From the NCBI GenBank assembly GCA_018433865.1, contig JAHDQJ010000006.1:62001-126000 (forward strand): DNA of 64,000 nucleotides, given 5' to 3'. The stretch is from Spirochaetales bacterium (lineage in GTDB: Bacteria; Spirochaetota; Spirochaetia; Sphaerochaetales; Sphaerochaetaceae). This document shows positions 35,061-45,300 of this stretch, in pieces; position 1 is the first letter of the stretch; each line of letters begins with the position of its first letter. Position numbers and translations under genes: made by a program. The notes below the pieces were generated by a model. That model ran no database searches and was not told the origin of the DNA. It worked only from the letters and a program-made list of their open reading frames with translations.

Positions 35061-38000
35061 TCATCTCTCCCTTTGTCCTTCCAAGTAGTCCCGGAGGATA
35101 TCATAGCTGGCTTTTTCCCGTTCGCGGTAGGTCGGTTGGTTCCATGTTGTCCATGGCAACAACAGCGCCTCACGCGTACCGAATTGTCCGAGAATCCGAT
35201 CGGTCTTATGCTGTACCAGGATGCCCGATACTGCGATCCCGTCGGTCTGGATCGTACCGATGACATCCCTTGCCGGATCGGTATGACGGATTTCCTTGTC
35301 GTAGAGGACCGTGCCTGAGGAAGGATCCGAGACATTGATCCGGGTCCAAGGAATCCGTACGGTCAGCGACTTGCCGTTCACTTCCCAGTGATTGGTCGAT
35401 CCCGTCTGCTCTCCATGCAGGAGACGACTCGATTCTTCATGGATCGCAGGTATCGGAGTTCCGTCAGCCAAGGCGCGAGCCTTGTTCGTCAGTTTTCTCA
35501 TGACGCGGAAGTCTCCCGTGCTCACAAGCGTATCGTAGGTACTGAATGCGTAATTCGTCCCGTCGGAGGGAGGAATCGCCAACAGTCGGGAACTCTCCGT
35601 TCCATCAAGCACGATCAGGTACTCCATTCCGCTTGGGGCTTGCACACCGAGCCGTGCATCGTAGAGGAGCTCTCCCTGATCCCGTGAAACGGTATCCAGT
35701 CCGATCAACAACCGTTCCTTCGTGAAATCCACGGGAGTCTCGAGCGTGATATCGAGGTGGAGGAAGGAAGCATCGATTCTCAACTCAACCGATCGGATCG
35801 CATGCTCGCCTTGTGCAACGACTGCCGCGCGAGCCGGTTTCACCGCCTCATAGGCCAACAGTCCATAATTCTGTTCGGGGTCGATCGCATTGTGCCAAAG
35901 AATGTGGCGATCATAGGGGATCATGTAGGGTTCGGTGGTCCAGGTTTTCTTGGCCCATTCATCCATCCACTCGAAGATGATGCCTCCGGCGTATCCCTCG
36001 CGGTGCATGGCTTCGAACATCCTGATGATGCCCTCTCCCTGGACGACCTCGGTCATCGACCCATGGTGGTAACCGTCGCCACTGGTGTGGGCATTTCCCA
36101 TGCCGGTGGCGAGGCCGAACTCCGCGACTACCGCCGGATACGCCCGGTGATGGCTCATGAACTGTTGCAGATAGCCTCCGTAGCGGAACCGGCCTTGCTC
36201 ATCGGAGTATGTATCGTAGAGGGGATCGTTGTTCATGAAATCGGGGTAGTTCGGGTAAATATGGTAAGCGCCGAAGAGACCTGACTTCAGGCGAGGCCCC
36301 GGCAAGAGGTTGTTGATGTCCACCGTGATCCGATCATTCGATTCGGATATCTTCAATCCCTGTTCGTTTCTTTCCGATGGGTGGTCGATCGGATCCAAGG
36401 TTGGCCAGTTCACGATTGCCACGGGGTGTTGCCACCCATAGGCCGACTCCTCATAAGCGACGACATAGTCGGTGCTGGCAGCGAGCCATGCTTCGGTAGG
36501 GGATGCTTCGCTGCACGCGATCAGATACTCGCCTGAGAAGCCATACCCCTCGTTCAGCAAATCGGTGGCCTCAACCTCGTGCGGCTCGAGCTCCCGGCCG
36601 ACCAAATACCCGATCACATAGGGGGATACATCGCTGGTGTAGGTTCCCCACGCCCTCCCTCGGCGCTCTGCGATCGAGGCGTTTCCATGGATCGCATCGA
36701 TGACATGCTCGATCTCCCGTTCGTATTGCTGTTGATAGTCGGCTGCGAGATAGTCGTTTCCGTGCGGTTCCTCCTCCGGCCATATCTCCTGCATGAGCCA
36801 GAGGAGTCTATCGGGATGCATCGTGTTGTACAAAAGGAACGCATCATAGAACTCGGGATCGAGAAGCGTGTAGATGCGCACCGTGTTCGCTCCCATCGTG
36901 CCGATCTTTTCCAGCCATCGGTAGTAGGTCGCCTTGTCCTTCGGGAAATCGGTGAACCACCTGCCAGGCATCGCGATGCCGAGGTTCACCCCATGGATGA
37001 ACAGATCCTTCCACTCATCCTCCTGCCAGATCTGGAGCATGTTCAGGTGGGTTCGTGCCACCATGCTCGTTCCATCCACCACGGTGTGGGAAGGTATGCT
37101 CCTGGCATGCGGGGATTGCTTCTTGGCACGCACCTCATCGGCGATCGCGCGTACGATCGGAAGGTAGGCGTGCCAGTGGAAATGCTGCTCGCTTTCCAGA
37201 GAATCGGGTGAGGCGCGCTTCATCAGGTCGGGCACTCCTGCGAGGAAGGAAAACTTCATCGGCAGTGGGCTGTATGCCCAGTTCCCTGCGAAATAGTAGG
37301 TGTGATGATACGCCACGCTTCCCCTGATGATGGCCGGGAAGGATGCGGGGATGCCGGATCGGTGCAATTTTTCCGATCCGCTTGCCGTCACATCGAGATC
37401 ATAACGGGCAAGGACTTCGGCCCCTGAAAGCGGTGTGACGATATCGAACATATGGGGATAATAGTGCGAACCTTCCAAGCCAAGCTGTTCGGTTCCCGCT
37501 TCGGTGAAGAAGAATCGGTTGGCACCAGGACCGAGGTCCTCTTCCATCGTCAGGACCACGATCTCCTCCGACGTATGGTAGAGTATGATCCCGCTCCCGC
37601 TGTAAGCCCAAGGCTTGCCGCTCTTGTGCTCATACATCGCGTAGACCCACGACGGAGCATCACCCGATCGGGAAAGTTCGCGCACATAGAGTCCCGCCCA
37701 TCCGGTCCACTGGGCACGGAACATCTCGTAGGCTTGTGTCTGGATATGATCGGAAGTCGGCGTGGCAAAGGTATTGTACTCGGCGATCACGGTGTTCGGT
37801 CCCTCACGATTCAGGAAAGAACGCAGTACATCGATATCCGATTGTGAGAGACCACCATGGATGAGATTGCGTTCCCCTTCAGCGAGGATCGTCGTGATGT
37901 CGTTCTCACGCTTGTACACCCCATAGGTGTCGGCGATGTAGATCAAGTCCACATCTGCAGGAAGCATGTCGAGCGTGGTGACCCGCTCTGCCTCATCCCT

Positions 38001-38285
38001 TTCGGGGTGGTACCCGCGATACTCCGTTTCCGATGCATACAGTTCGCCCGATTCATCCTGCATCTTGTAGTGGTGGAGTATCCATCCGAGGCCTCTGTGC
38101 TGTTTGGCCTCGGAGGTGGGTACGGTCTTGTCCAGTACGAGCACACGGACCTGGAGCGCAGGTCGTGCCAGCCAAAGGATCAGCGGACTGAGCACCCCAA
38201 GGATGATGAGGATCACCAGGAGCAGGGACAATCGGAACCGGGTTTTCCCGGGAACGGGTTTCTTTCGCCTTCGTTTGGCTGTCAT
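35061..38285 (-). CDS. Membrane-anchored clan GH-A glycoside hydrolase-like protein
   Basis: 1074 residues. A basic N-terminus and one membrane helix (about 18-40) anchor it; the rest faces outward. The middle (about 430-760) reads as a TIM barrel: FIHGVNLGIAMPGRW start, GANTVRIYTL strand, acid/base E565 in GYLVGRELEP and nucleophile E722 in AVVAEFGLATG. The 157-residue spacing fits clan GH-A (GH2/GH5-type). The N-terminal 400 residues are not recognised, and the C-terminal 230 look like beta-sandwich carbohydrate-binding modules. It may trim or release the polymer made by the adjacent synthase. A TATACT box ends 6 nt before the ATG with no Shine-Dalgarno. Confidence 0.75.
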   Translation of the reverse strand: MTAKRRRKKPVPGKTRFRLSLLLVILIILGVLSPLILWLARPALQVRVLVLDKTVPTSEAKQHRGLGWILHHYKMQDESGELYASETEYRGYHPERDEAERVTTLDMLPADVDLIYIADTYGVYKRENDITTILAEGERNLIHGGLSQSDIDVLRSFLNREGPNTVIAEYNTFATPTSDHIQTQAYEMFRAQWTGWAGLYVRELSRSGDAPSWVYAMYEHKSGKPWAYSGSGIILYHTSEEIVVLTMEEDLGPGANRFFFTEAGTEQLGLEGSHYYPHMFDIVTPLSGAEVLARYDLDVTASGSEKLHRSGIPASFPAIIRGSVAYHHTYYFAGNWAYSPLPMKFSFLAGVPDLMKRASPDSLESEQHFHWHAYLPIVRAIADEVRAKKQSPHARSIPSHTVVDGTSMVARTHLNMLQIWQEDEWKDLFIHGVNLGIAMPGRWFTDFPKDKATYYRWLEKIGTMGANTVRIYTLLDPEFYDAFLLYNTMHPDRLLWLMQEIWPEEEPHGNDYLAADYQQQYEREIEHVIDAIHGNASIAERRGRAWGTYTSDVSPYVIGYLVGRELEPHEVEATDLLNEGYGFSGEYLIACSEASPTEAWLAASTDYVVAYEESAYGWQHPVAIVNWPTLDPIDHPSERNEQGLKISESNDRITVDINNLLPGPRLKSGLFGAYHIYPNYPDFMNNDPLYDTYSDEQGRFRYGGYLQQFMSHHRAYPAVVAEFGLATGMGNAHTSGDGYHHGSMTEVVQGEGIIRMFEAMHREGYAGGIIFEWMDEWAKKTWTTEPYMIPYDRHILWHNAIDPEQNYGLLAYEAVKPARAAVVAQGEHAIRSVELRIDASFLHLDITLETPVDFTKERLLIGLDTVSRDQGELLYDARLGVQAPSGMEYLIVLDGTESSRLLAIPPSDGTNYAFSTYDTLVSTGDFRVMRKLTNKARALADGTPIPAIHEESSRLLHGEQTGSTNHWEVNGKSLTVRIPWTRINVSDPSSGTVLYDKEIRHTDPARDVIGTIQTDGIAVSGILVQHKTDRILGQFGTREALLLPWTTWNQPTYREREKASYDILRDYLEGQRER

Positions 38286-38291
38286 GGGTCA

Positions 38292-38297
38292 AGTATA
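38292..38297 (-). promoter_or_regulatory. -10 box of the polysaccharide operon
   Basis: TATACT on the minus strand (38297-38292), 6 nt before the ATG at 38285. The -35 region is poor, so another activator or sigma factor may be needed. The transcript would be leaderless. Confidence 0.4.
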
Positions 38298-38329
38298 TGA
38301 TACAGGCTGTCGGTTTGGTAGCAGAATCA

Positions 38330-38869
38330 TCACGGCCGGATGCCGGCAAGGTGTTCCAGCCGGGACAGCGATTGCCGTGTCGGTGCTCCCTTCACGAATC
38401 CTGATATGGTACCGTCCGGGCGGACCACCGTCATCGTAGCTGCATCATCGATGGGAATGGAGGATTGTTGTGAAAATCTCTTGGTGTCCTTGATGAAGAT
38501 CACGGCTGCACGGTCCGGTAGCACCGATCCTTCATAACTCTTCGCGATTCCCCTCCGTATCACCCCATGGATGAACCCGGGGGCTTCGATGATCGGGAAG
38601 TGGTACAGCGGAAACTCACGCAAGGGAGAGTCGGTGGCATCGAGATACTCTTGCCATGCCAACAACTGCTGTTGTTGTACCTCGCCATTCTCGCGGGAAG
38701 TACCCATCGCGATTGCGAAGAGGGCCACGCCGTTTTTCAGCGCGTCGGTCGGAAATTGGAAATCGTTCCCCCCGATGGTCTTTGCCTCGGTCGAAGGGAA
38801 GGATGCGCCTTGGATCGGAGACAACACGGCAAGGAGGACCAGGAGGACCGGAAGGTATGGTTTCAGCAT
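38330..38869 (-). CDS. Exported thioredoxin-fold-like protein
   Basis: 179 residues with a signal peptide (1-22, ending PIQGA). The rest has a strand-helix order like redoxins or Atp10-type proteins: VALFAIAMGTS (about 48-58), a long helix, RAAVIFIKDTKRF (about 120-132), and VVRPDGTISGFVKGAPT (about 148-164). No CxxC or peroxidatic Cys exists, so a redox role is not supported. Its promoter predicts a leaderless mRNA, and no Shine-Dalgarno is seen. Confidence 0.6.
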   Translation of the reverse strand: MLKPYLPVLLVLLAVLSPIQGASFPSTEAKTIGGNDFQFPTDALKNGVALFAIAMGTSRENGEVQQQQLLAWQEYLDATDSPLREFPLYHFPIIEAPGFIHGVIRRGIAKSYEGSVLPDRAAVIFIKDTKRFSQQSSIPIDDAATMTVVRPDGTISGFVKGAPTRQSLSRLEHLAGIRP

Positions 38870-38874
38870 GGCCC

Positions 38875-38902
38875 ATTATAGCAATCGGTATGGAGAATGC
38901 AA
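38875..38902 (-). promoter_or_regulatory. Leaderless promoter for the 38869 gene
   Basis: Minus strand TTGCAT (38902-38897), 16-nt spacer, consensus TATAAT (38880-38875), then only 5 nt (GGGCC) before the ATG at 38869. Confidence 0.65.
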
Positions 38903-38977
38903 GACAAGTGCTGCCAAGTGGACGATCGGAACCGGAGTGGGTATGGTATGATGTATCAAGGAAACGGGAGGATGATC

Positions 38978-39421
38978 ATGAGCGAACGACATGCCTATCG
39001 GACAAACGTACAATGGAGCACCAAGCGCAAGGGAAAGCTTTCGACTTTCGGGATGCCGACGATCGAGGTGGCAACCCCTCCTGAGTTTCCCTCCGGACAT
39101 CCTGACATCTGGTCGCCCGAACATCTGTTCGTCGGAGCCGCAGAAGTGTGTCTCATGACCACGTTCCTTGCCATTGCTGAGAAATCGAAGCTGCAATTCG
39201 TCAACTATGTTTCGGAGGCGGAGGGAACCTTGGAGAAGACCGAATCAGGATTTCAGGTCACGACCATCGTGATCCGGCCGAAGGTCACCGTCACCGTTGC
39301 CGAGGATCTGCAGCGGGCTGTCAAGCTGCTGCACAAGGCGGAGGCGCACTGTCTGATCTCCAATTCGATGAAGACCACGGTGAGCATCGAACCGGAAGCT
39401 GTGCTCGCACAGCTTCCCTAA
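38978..39421 (+). CDS. OsmC-family protein
   Basis: 147 residues. The two family cysteines are visible in AAEVCLMTTF (about 52) and KAEAHCLISNSMK (about 125), with Glu in the VSEAEGTLEK strand. OsmC/Ohr proteins reduce organic hydroperoxides; this shape (SPEHLFVGAAEVC) is the YhfA/OsmC-like branch. GGGAGG lies 6 nt before the ATG at 38978. Convergent with the lipoprotein gene, overlapping by four bases. Confidence 0.87.
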   Translation: MSERHAYRTNVQWSTKRKGKLSTFGMPTIEVATPPEFPSGHPDIWSPEHLFVGAAEVCLMTTFLAIAEKSKLQFVNYVSEAEGTLEKTESGFQVTTIVIRPKVTVTVAEDLQRAVKLLHKAEAHCLISNSMKTTVSIEPEAVLAQLP

Positions 39422-40602
39422 TAGCCGTAGAATGCGTCCTCAGTCATCGTGATGACCCATTTTTCGTATGCGGGATACCATAGACGCTCGAAGATGTAAT
39501 CATCCTCATCGTAGGCGATCACCAGCAGGTAGCCTTCATAGGTTTCCGTCAGGTATCCGTCGAGATAGGAAAGTTCGTCCGAACGGAAATCGATGTACGA
39601 ACGAGCCGGCAGTACTTCCGAGGCCAGCAGGTTGAAGCTGAAATCAAGCGAATCTTCCATCTCTGGTGTCAGCACATAGATATCCAGTATCGCGTAGTCG
39701 GTGATGTTCTCGAACCTGATGGTCCCGTCTGGCAGCTGTTCATCAGCGGGCTCTTCGTACCGATGCTCTTCGGAAAGTGAGAATTCAAGCGAGTCGAAGT
39801 CGGGGTACCACTCACGATAGTACACGTCGCCGGTCTCACCTTCCGCAAGCACGTGGAACAACTGCCCGTACCGATACAGTACCGCTTCCTTGAGATCGGG
39901 ATGTTCCTCCAGGAATATCCGGATCGCCGATTCATGCGGAAGGTACTCCTCTAGCAGGTTGTATCCGACCTCATCCACCGCCATCATGTCGTTCGTGTAG
40001 ATATCGAGATAGGTCAGCGTGGTTCCAGTCGAATTGCGTACGGTGAAGAAACCGGGCTCCTCGACCGATCCTGCGACGAACGGCTCTTGCTCCTCAGGTA
40101 TGTCGATCACCGGGACATCCGGTGGCAACACTTGGTTTCCCGCATCATCGATGAACACGAATACCGTATTCCACCCGTCATAGGTTTGCGAACCCTTGAC
40201 GTATTCGGGTCCCTCCCTGATCTCGATGATGACCGTCCCGCCATCTGCATAGGTCAGCAATCCGAGGCTGACCGCCGCGCTGCCGATGCTGGAGTCCATG
40301 CCAAAGGTACCGATACCGTGCACCGGGGCCATTTCTCCGTTCGGAGGCAGCAGCACCACCTGTCTGGTACCGAAGAGACCCCGCCATGGCTCAGCAGTGG
40401 TTTGCCACGTGATTTCCAAGACGTCTGGGGTTTCCTCCGATGGTTCGGGAGAACTTTCCGCCACGATCGTCTCCAACGGTTCCTGGACTTGCGCTACCGC
40501 AGGTTCGATCTGTGCGTCGGTTCGTATCGGTGTCGTAGCACAGGAGGCAAGCATCAGTATCGTGATACCCATCATGAGCACGGTGATTCGCAGCAACTTC
40601 AT
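39418..40602 (-). CDS. Hypothetical lipoprotein
   Basis: 394 residues with a lipoprotein signal (MKLLRITVLMMG, lipobox LASC at about 18-21) and an acidic, Pro/Glu-rich linker. The body contains repeated units with the pattern IRF/FTVRN.T......LDIY....EM (near 180-215 and 290-325), followed each time by a VLP/YLP-x-E/R-S-aromatic stretch and a REWYPDFDS or FERLWYPAYE strand, suggesting two copies of a small beta domain. No family recognised. AAGGGGG lies 8 nt before the ATG. Confidence 0.7.
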   Translation of the reverse strand: MKLLRITVLMMGITILMLASCATTPIRTDAQIEPAVAQVQEPLETIVAESSPEPSEETPDVLEITWQTTAEPWRGLFGTRQVVLLPPNGEMAPVHGIGTFGMDSSIGSAAVSLGLLTYADGGTVIIEIREGPEYVKGSQTYDGWNTVFVFIDDAGNQVLPPDVPVIDIPEEQEPFVAGSVEEPGFFTVRNSTGTTLTYLDIYTNDMMAVDEVGYNLLEEYLPHESAIRIFLEEHPDLKEAVLYRYGQLFHVLAEGETGDVYYREWYPDFDSLEFSLSEEHRYEEPADEQLPDGTIRFENITDYAILDIYVLTPEMEDSLDFSFNLLASEVLPARSYIDFRSDELSYLDGYLTETYEGYLLVIAYDEDDYIFERLWYPAYEKWVITMTEDAFYGY

Positions 40603-40704
40603 GACAAGACCCCCTTTGGGCGCCCGGTTCCCCAAGGGAATCGAACTCCCCGGTAACGGGAGTGTACACCCACGGATGGTACTGAGGAAAGTGTTTTCAG
40701 CAGA

Positions 40705-41730
40705 TCACAGGGAGTAGAGTTCCCTGTCGAGGAAAAGATTCACCAGATCCGGATCGAATTGGCTTCCGCTGCAGGACTTGATCTCCTCGACTGCGATCTC
40801 GGTGGGCAATGCAGGCCGATAGGCACGGTCGGTGGTCATCGCATCGAATGCATCAGCCAGCGATACGATGCGAACCTCGAGCGGAATCATCTCCCCGACG
40901 AGTCCGTCTGGATACCCTGATCCGTCCATCCTCTCGTGATGGTTGCGGATGATCGGACGATAAGCCTGGAACATCTCGATCGGAGCAACGATCCTCTCTC
41001 CCGATTCGGGATGACCCTTGATGATCTCCATCTCGCGATCCGTGAGGGGTGTCGTCTTGTTGAGGATGTCCTCCGGGATGCCGATCTTCCCGATATCGTG
41101 GAGCAACGAGCCCCCTTCGATGATCTGCAGCAGAGGTTCGGGGAGGTCCAGAGCCTTTCCCATGGCGATTGAGATCGAACGGACCCTGCTGCAGTGTCCC
41201 TTGGTGTAGGCATCCTTTTGCTCGATCGTCTCCGAGAAGGCCTCGAGTGTCGCGCGAGTGGCATGGTGCAAGGTGGTCAACGCCTCCTGGAGTTCCCGTT
41301 CCAGCTTCTGCTGTTGGCTGAGGAAGGTATTCCGTCGGACCTCCTCATCCCACTTCCGATCCGATTTCTCGATCACCCGCTCTACGCAGGAGACCAGCGT
41401 TTCCCTCCGTACCGGCTTGGCAAGGTAATCGGCTGCTCCCATCCTGATCGCCTTCATCCCGGTGTCGAGATCATTGAACGCGGTGAGCATCACGATCGGT
41501 ATGCGCGGATGGGTACGCTGGACAATCTCCAGTACCTCGAAGCCCGAGAGGCCGGGCATCTTGATGTCCAAGAGGATCAGATCCACCGAATCGGCTTCGG
41601 ATGCAAGGAAATTGCGAAGTTCCTCTCCGTCTTGGCAGGAGGAGACATGGTATCCCTCCTTGCGCAGCATGATCTGCAGTACCTTGCGGATTGCCGGATC
41701 ATCGTCCGTCGTCACGATATGTCTGGTCAT
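40705..41730 (-). CDS. Response regulator with HD-GYP output domain
   Basis: 341 residues. The receiver (1-120) is intact: acidic TTDDD, phospho-Asp in LILLDIKMPG (about 55) and the AKPV lysine (about 107). A coiled linker leads to an HD-GYP domain (about 150-335) with LLHDIGKIGIPE and the GYP-type motif DGSGYPDG. HD-GYP enzymes hydrolyse cyclic di-GMP or related dinucleotides. Its ATG overlaps the stop of the membrane methyltransferase gene by one base, and the histidine kinase is divergent from that gene, so the kinase is a likely partner. Confidence 0.92.
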   Translation of the reverse strand: MTRHIVTTDDDPAIRKVLQIMLRKEGYHVSSCQDGEELRNFLASEADSVDLILLDIKMPGLSGFEVLEIVQRTHPRIPIVMLTAFNDLDTGMKAIRMGAADYLAKPVRRETLVSCVERVIEKSDRKWDEEVRRNTFLSQQQKLERELQEALTTLHHATRATLEAFSETIEQKDAYTKGHCSRVRSISIAMGKALDLPEPLLQIIEGGSLLHDIGKIGIPEDILNKTTPLTDREMEIIKGHPESGERIVAPIEMFQAYRPIIRNHHERMDGSGYPDGLVGEMIPLEVRIVSLADAFDAMTTDRAYRPALPTEIAVEEIKSCSGSQFDPDLVNLFLDRELYSL

Positions 41731-42269
41731 CAGGATTTCCTCCGGTGCGATGCATGGTATGGGGAGAACAGGAACGGAGTCTCTTTGCGATACTCTTTGT
41801 AATCAGGGAATATCTTGGGAAAGAGGAACAGGTCCTCCACCGTGATCAGAAGGAGGTTGCAGAGCGTGAGGCCTGTGCACAACAAAAGGATGGGAATTTC
41901 CCAGAAATAGAGGGACACCAGGAGATTGATGCCTGTGTACCAGAGAAAGCCGGGATGTCGTGAGAGTCTGTATGTGCCACTGCGGAACAATGCCCCGTTT
42001 GCCGAGCCGGAGAGAGGAATCTCGATGAACACCGAGTAGATGAGCAATGCTGCAAGCATTGAGATGCAGAGCAGGATCATCCACGAGAGCATCGGGGGAA
42101 GCGGTGTCACATGACCGATGAAGAGGAACGGGTAGGGGATTGCCGTGATGAAGAAACCGGGGAGTGCGAGTCTCTGCAAAAGCGTCTTTCCTCGCAGGAT
42201 TGCCACGTCATAGAGTCCTGAAATCACATATCCGGCTGCTCCGAGCATAAATAGTTTGCTTAAATCCAT
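41730..42269 (-). CDS. Membrane methyltransferase-like protein (ICMT/PEMT type)
   Basis: 179 residues with about five membrane helices. GTYRLSRHPGFLWYTG (about 97-112) and FPDYKEYRKETPFLFSP (near the C-terminus) are the SAM-binding signatures of the isoprenylcysteine carboxyl methyltransferase/phospholipid methyltransferase superfamily. The substrate is unknown. It is translationally linked to the HD-GYP regulator (TGATG). No clear Shine-Dalgarno precedes the ATG; a TATATA lies nearby. Confidence 0.75.
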   Translation of the reverse strand: MDLSKLFMLGAAGYVISGLYDVAILRGKTLLQRLALPGFFITAIPYPFLFIGHVTPLPPMLSWMILLCISMLAALLIYSVFIEIPLSGSANGALFRSGTYRLSRHPGFLWYTGINLLVSLYFWEIPILLLCTGLTLCNLLLITVEDLFLFPKIFPDYKEYRKETPFLFSPYHASHRRKS

Positions 42270-42285
42270 AAAGTATCTATATACT
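42256..42285 (+). promoter_or_regulatory. Promoter of the histidine kinase gene
   Basis: TTGCTT (42256-42261), 18-nt spacer, TATACT (42280-42285). It overlaps the start of the divergent methyltransferase gene; AAAGGG then precedes the ATG at 42329. Confidence 0.5.
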
Positions 42286-42328
42286 AGTACAAGTTTCGTA
42301 CATTTGGAAGTATGACAAAGGGCTGTCC

Positions 42329-45300
42329 ATGATCATTGATGTCTCGACCATAATCCCCGCAGTGGCATTCATTCTCTATGTGTTCTTTGCCATTTTCGGG
42401 TTCCTCCAGTACAAGAAGGACCGGTTCTACTGGTCCTTCCAATTGTATATGATCTTCTTCTCCATCTGGAGCTTCGGTTCCATGATGATGCACCTCAACA
42501 GCTCCATCCTGTCACCGCTGTTCTGGAACAAGGTCATGCTTGTGGGATTGCTCTCGGCTCCGTTCGCCTTGAGCAACTTCATCGTGGATATCCTCGACCT
42601 GAGAAACCGCTCGATACGGATTTTCGTGTATGCGAGCTATCTGCTGATCATTCCCCTGATGATCCTCAATTTTTCCGGGAACATTGTCAACGATGCGGGC
42701 TTCACTGCCACCAGCACCTTCTACTATGAGTTGGCACCCGGTGCGGTCTTCGCCTACGCGATCAGCTATTGCTACCTGATACTCACGTGCGTCATCCTCC
42801 TCTTCGGGGCAAAGTACCGTCACCTGCAGGAACAGTACAAGAACCTCCTGCTTCCGTTGGTCGGCGTGGTGATCATGCTCGTGGGCATTCTCATGAACAT
42901 CTATCCCGAGCTCGGCCAGTATCCGATCGATATCTTCTCAGCCACCATCAACGCATTCCTTCTCTTCTTCACCATCTACAAATACAAGCTCATCAACTAC
43001 TCACGGCTCGGATTGAGCATCATCTATTCGACGATACTCGCGATCGTCGCTTCGGTATCCTACTATCTCATCATCCGTATCATCCAGGGATTCAATCCCA
43101 GCTTCGCTCCTGGTGATACCTCCCAGCTCTCCATCATTCTCGGCATCGTGACCGTCATCGTCATCCATCCGATCAGGAACCTGCTCACCTATATCGTGGA
43201 TACCGTGATCATTCCCAAGCGGCACCCTTACCAGACTACGATCAAGAACCTGAGCAAGAGGCTGACCACGATCGTGAATCTCAAGGAGTTGGGTGACGAG
43301 GTGGTCAGGAGCCTCAGCTCAGGACTCAAGGCGGAGTGGGTTGTCTTCGCAGTGCGGAGCATGCAGGATGATAAGCGGTTCTCCCTCATTGCCAACAGCA
43401 AGTGTCCTACCGGGATGGAAATCGGAGATGAAGTGCTCTTCGAGTTCCCGAAGGACGTGGAAGAGAAGTTGCATCGATTGCAGCGGGAGAACACCTCCTC
43501 GATCCTCAATGTCCGGCCTGGAGAACAGCGGCTCCGGATCAGCACGCAACTCCCTGACTCCGATGTCCTCATTCCACTGATCTTCCGCAAGCAGATAGCC
43601 GGTTACATCATCATAGGCTACGATTACACCAAATCCCTCATATCACCCATTGAATTGGACGCTCTGGAAATCCTCGCTTCCCAGACCTCCCTCTCACTGG
43701 AGAACGCGCTTTCCTTCGAACAGCTCAAGATCCAGGGGCATGAGCTTACGATGAGCAAGAACAAGCTCGAGGCGATCTTCAATGGAATCGCAAGCCCGGT
43801 CTGCCTGATCGATATCGACTTCACCATCATGGAGGCGAACTCAGCTGCGGTCACATTCTATGGAAACAGGAAACAGGAGCTGATCGGTAACAAATGCTAC
43901 CGGGCGTTCTTCCACCGAAGCAGGCCATGTGCATTCTGCCACGCCCTCGATTGCCTGCACTCGGGAGTTGTCCAGGAGACCGAAGCCGATGTCGGGGAGA
44001 AAGTCTACTCGTTCCAGTTCCACAATGTCCGGGTCCCCGAGAATTCCAAGAGTGTGTTCATCGAGATCATCAACGATATCACGGAACAGAAGAATCTCAG
44101 GCAGGAGTTGGTGAGGACGGAAAAGATGGCGGGAATCGGTACCCTCGCGGCAGGGATCGCACATGAGCTGAACAATCCGTTGGCAGGGATATCGGGAACC
44201 GCTGAGATCATGCTCAGCGAAGTGGAGGAAGAGAATCCCCACCATGAATATCTGGAGGATATCCTTTCCTACGCGAAAACCGCTGCCGATGTCATCAAGG
44301 AACTGTCCGTGTACTCCAGGAAGGAAGAGGTGAAGGAAATCCAGCAGGTCGAGCTCGTGAGGATCCTGGAATTCTCGCTCCGCCTGGCCTCACGCGGAGC
44401 CGATGCACAGAACATCACGGTGATGCGCAATTATCATGCGCTACCGCAGATCAGTGCGAATGAGGCTGAACTGCAGCAACTGTTCTTGAACCTGATCGTG
44501 AACGGGTTGCAGGCGATGGATGGCGAAGGGACGCTCACCCTCTCCTGCCTCGAGAAAGACGGTTTCGTGTACATCAAGATCGCCGATACCGGGTGCGGCA
44601 TCCCCGAGGAGAATCTCAGCCAGATATTCACCCCCTTCTTCACGACGAAGCCGCCCGGAAAGGGCACCGGCCTCGGTCTCTCGAATTGTTACGGGATCGT
44701 CGAGAAGATGGGTGGACGCATCCGTGTGAAGAGCGAGGTGGATGTCGGATCAGAGTTCACCGTGATCTTCCCGTTGAACGAAGAAGGCCGGGAGGCAATC
44801 CGCTTCCATCTGGTGCACGACCAGGCAGGGATGAACGATGTCTTCTATATCCAGCGCAAGGTGCTGGTGGGGGAGAAGGGGTATCTTGAGGAGTCTATCC
44901 ACCGTGCAGTGGATGAGCGGGCCATACATATCTTGGCTTTCAAGGGATTGCAACCGGTCGGAACGGTCTCCCTGATGACGTCGGACAAGTTCTGGCCGCT
45001 CCCGATTTCCCGGTACTTCGACATTGAGCCGGTACTGAAGACCCGCAATTGCTCGGAGATCATCAGGCTTGCGGTGTTGCCGGAGATGCGCAACACACCG
45101 GTATCGATCGGACTCATCGTCCTGGTCTTCCTCCTCGCGCGCAGCATGGGTGTTGAGGAGATGATCATCGATGTGTTTGCCGATGATGTGAAGACGATCA
45201 AGCTTTACAAGAAGTTCGGATTCGTCGAGGTGGGAACTTACTATTCACCTTCTGCGGTGACGGTGCTTACGTTGCAGAGCAAGACTCCGATGGAACAGGA

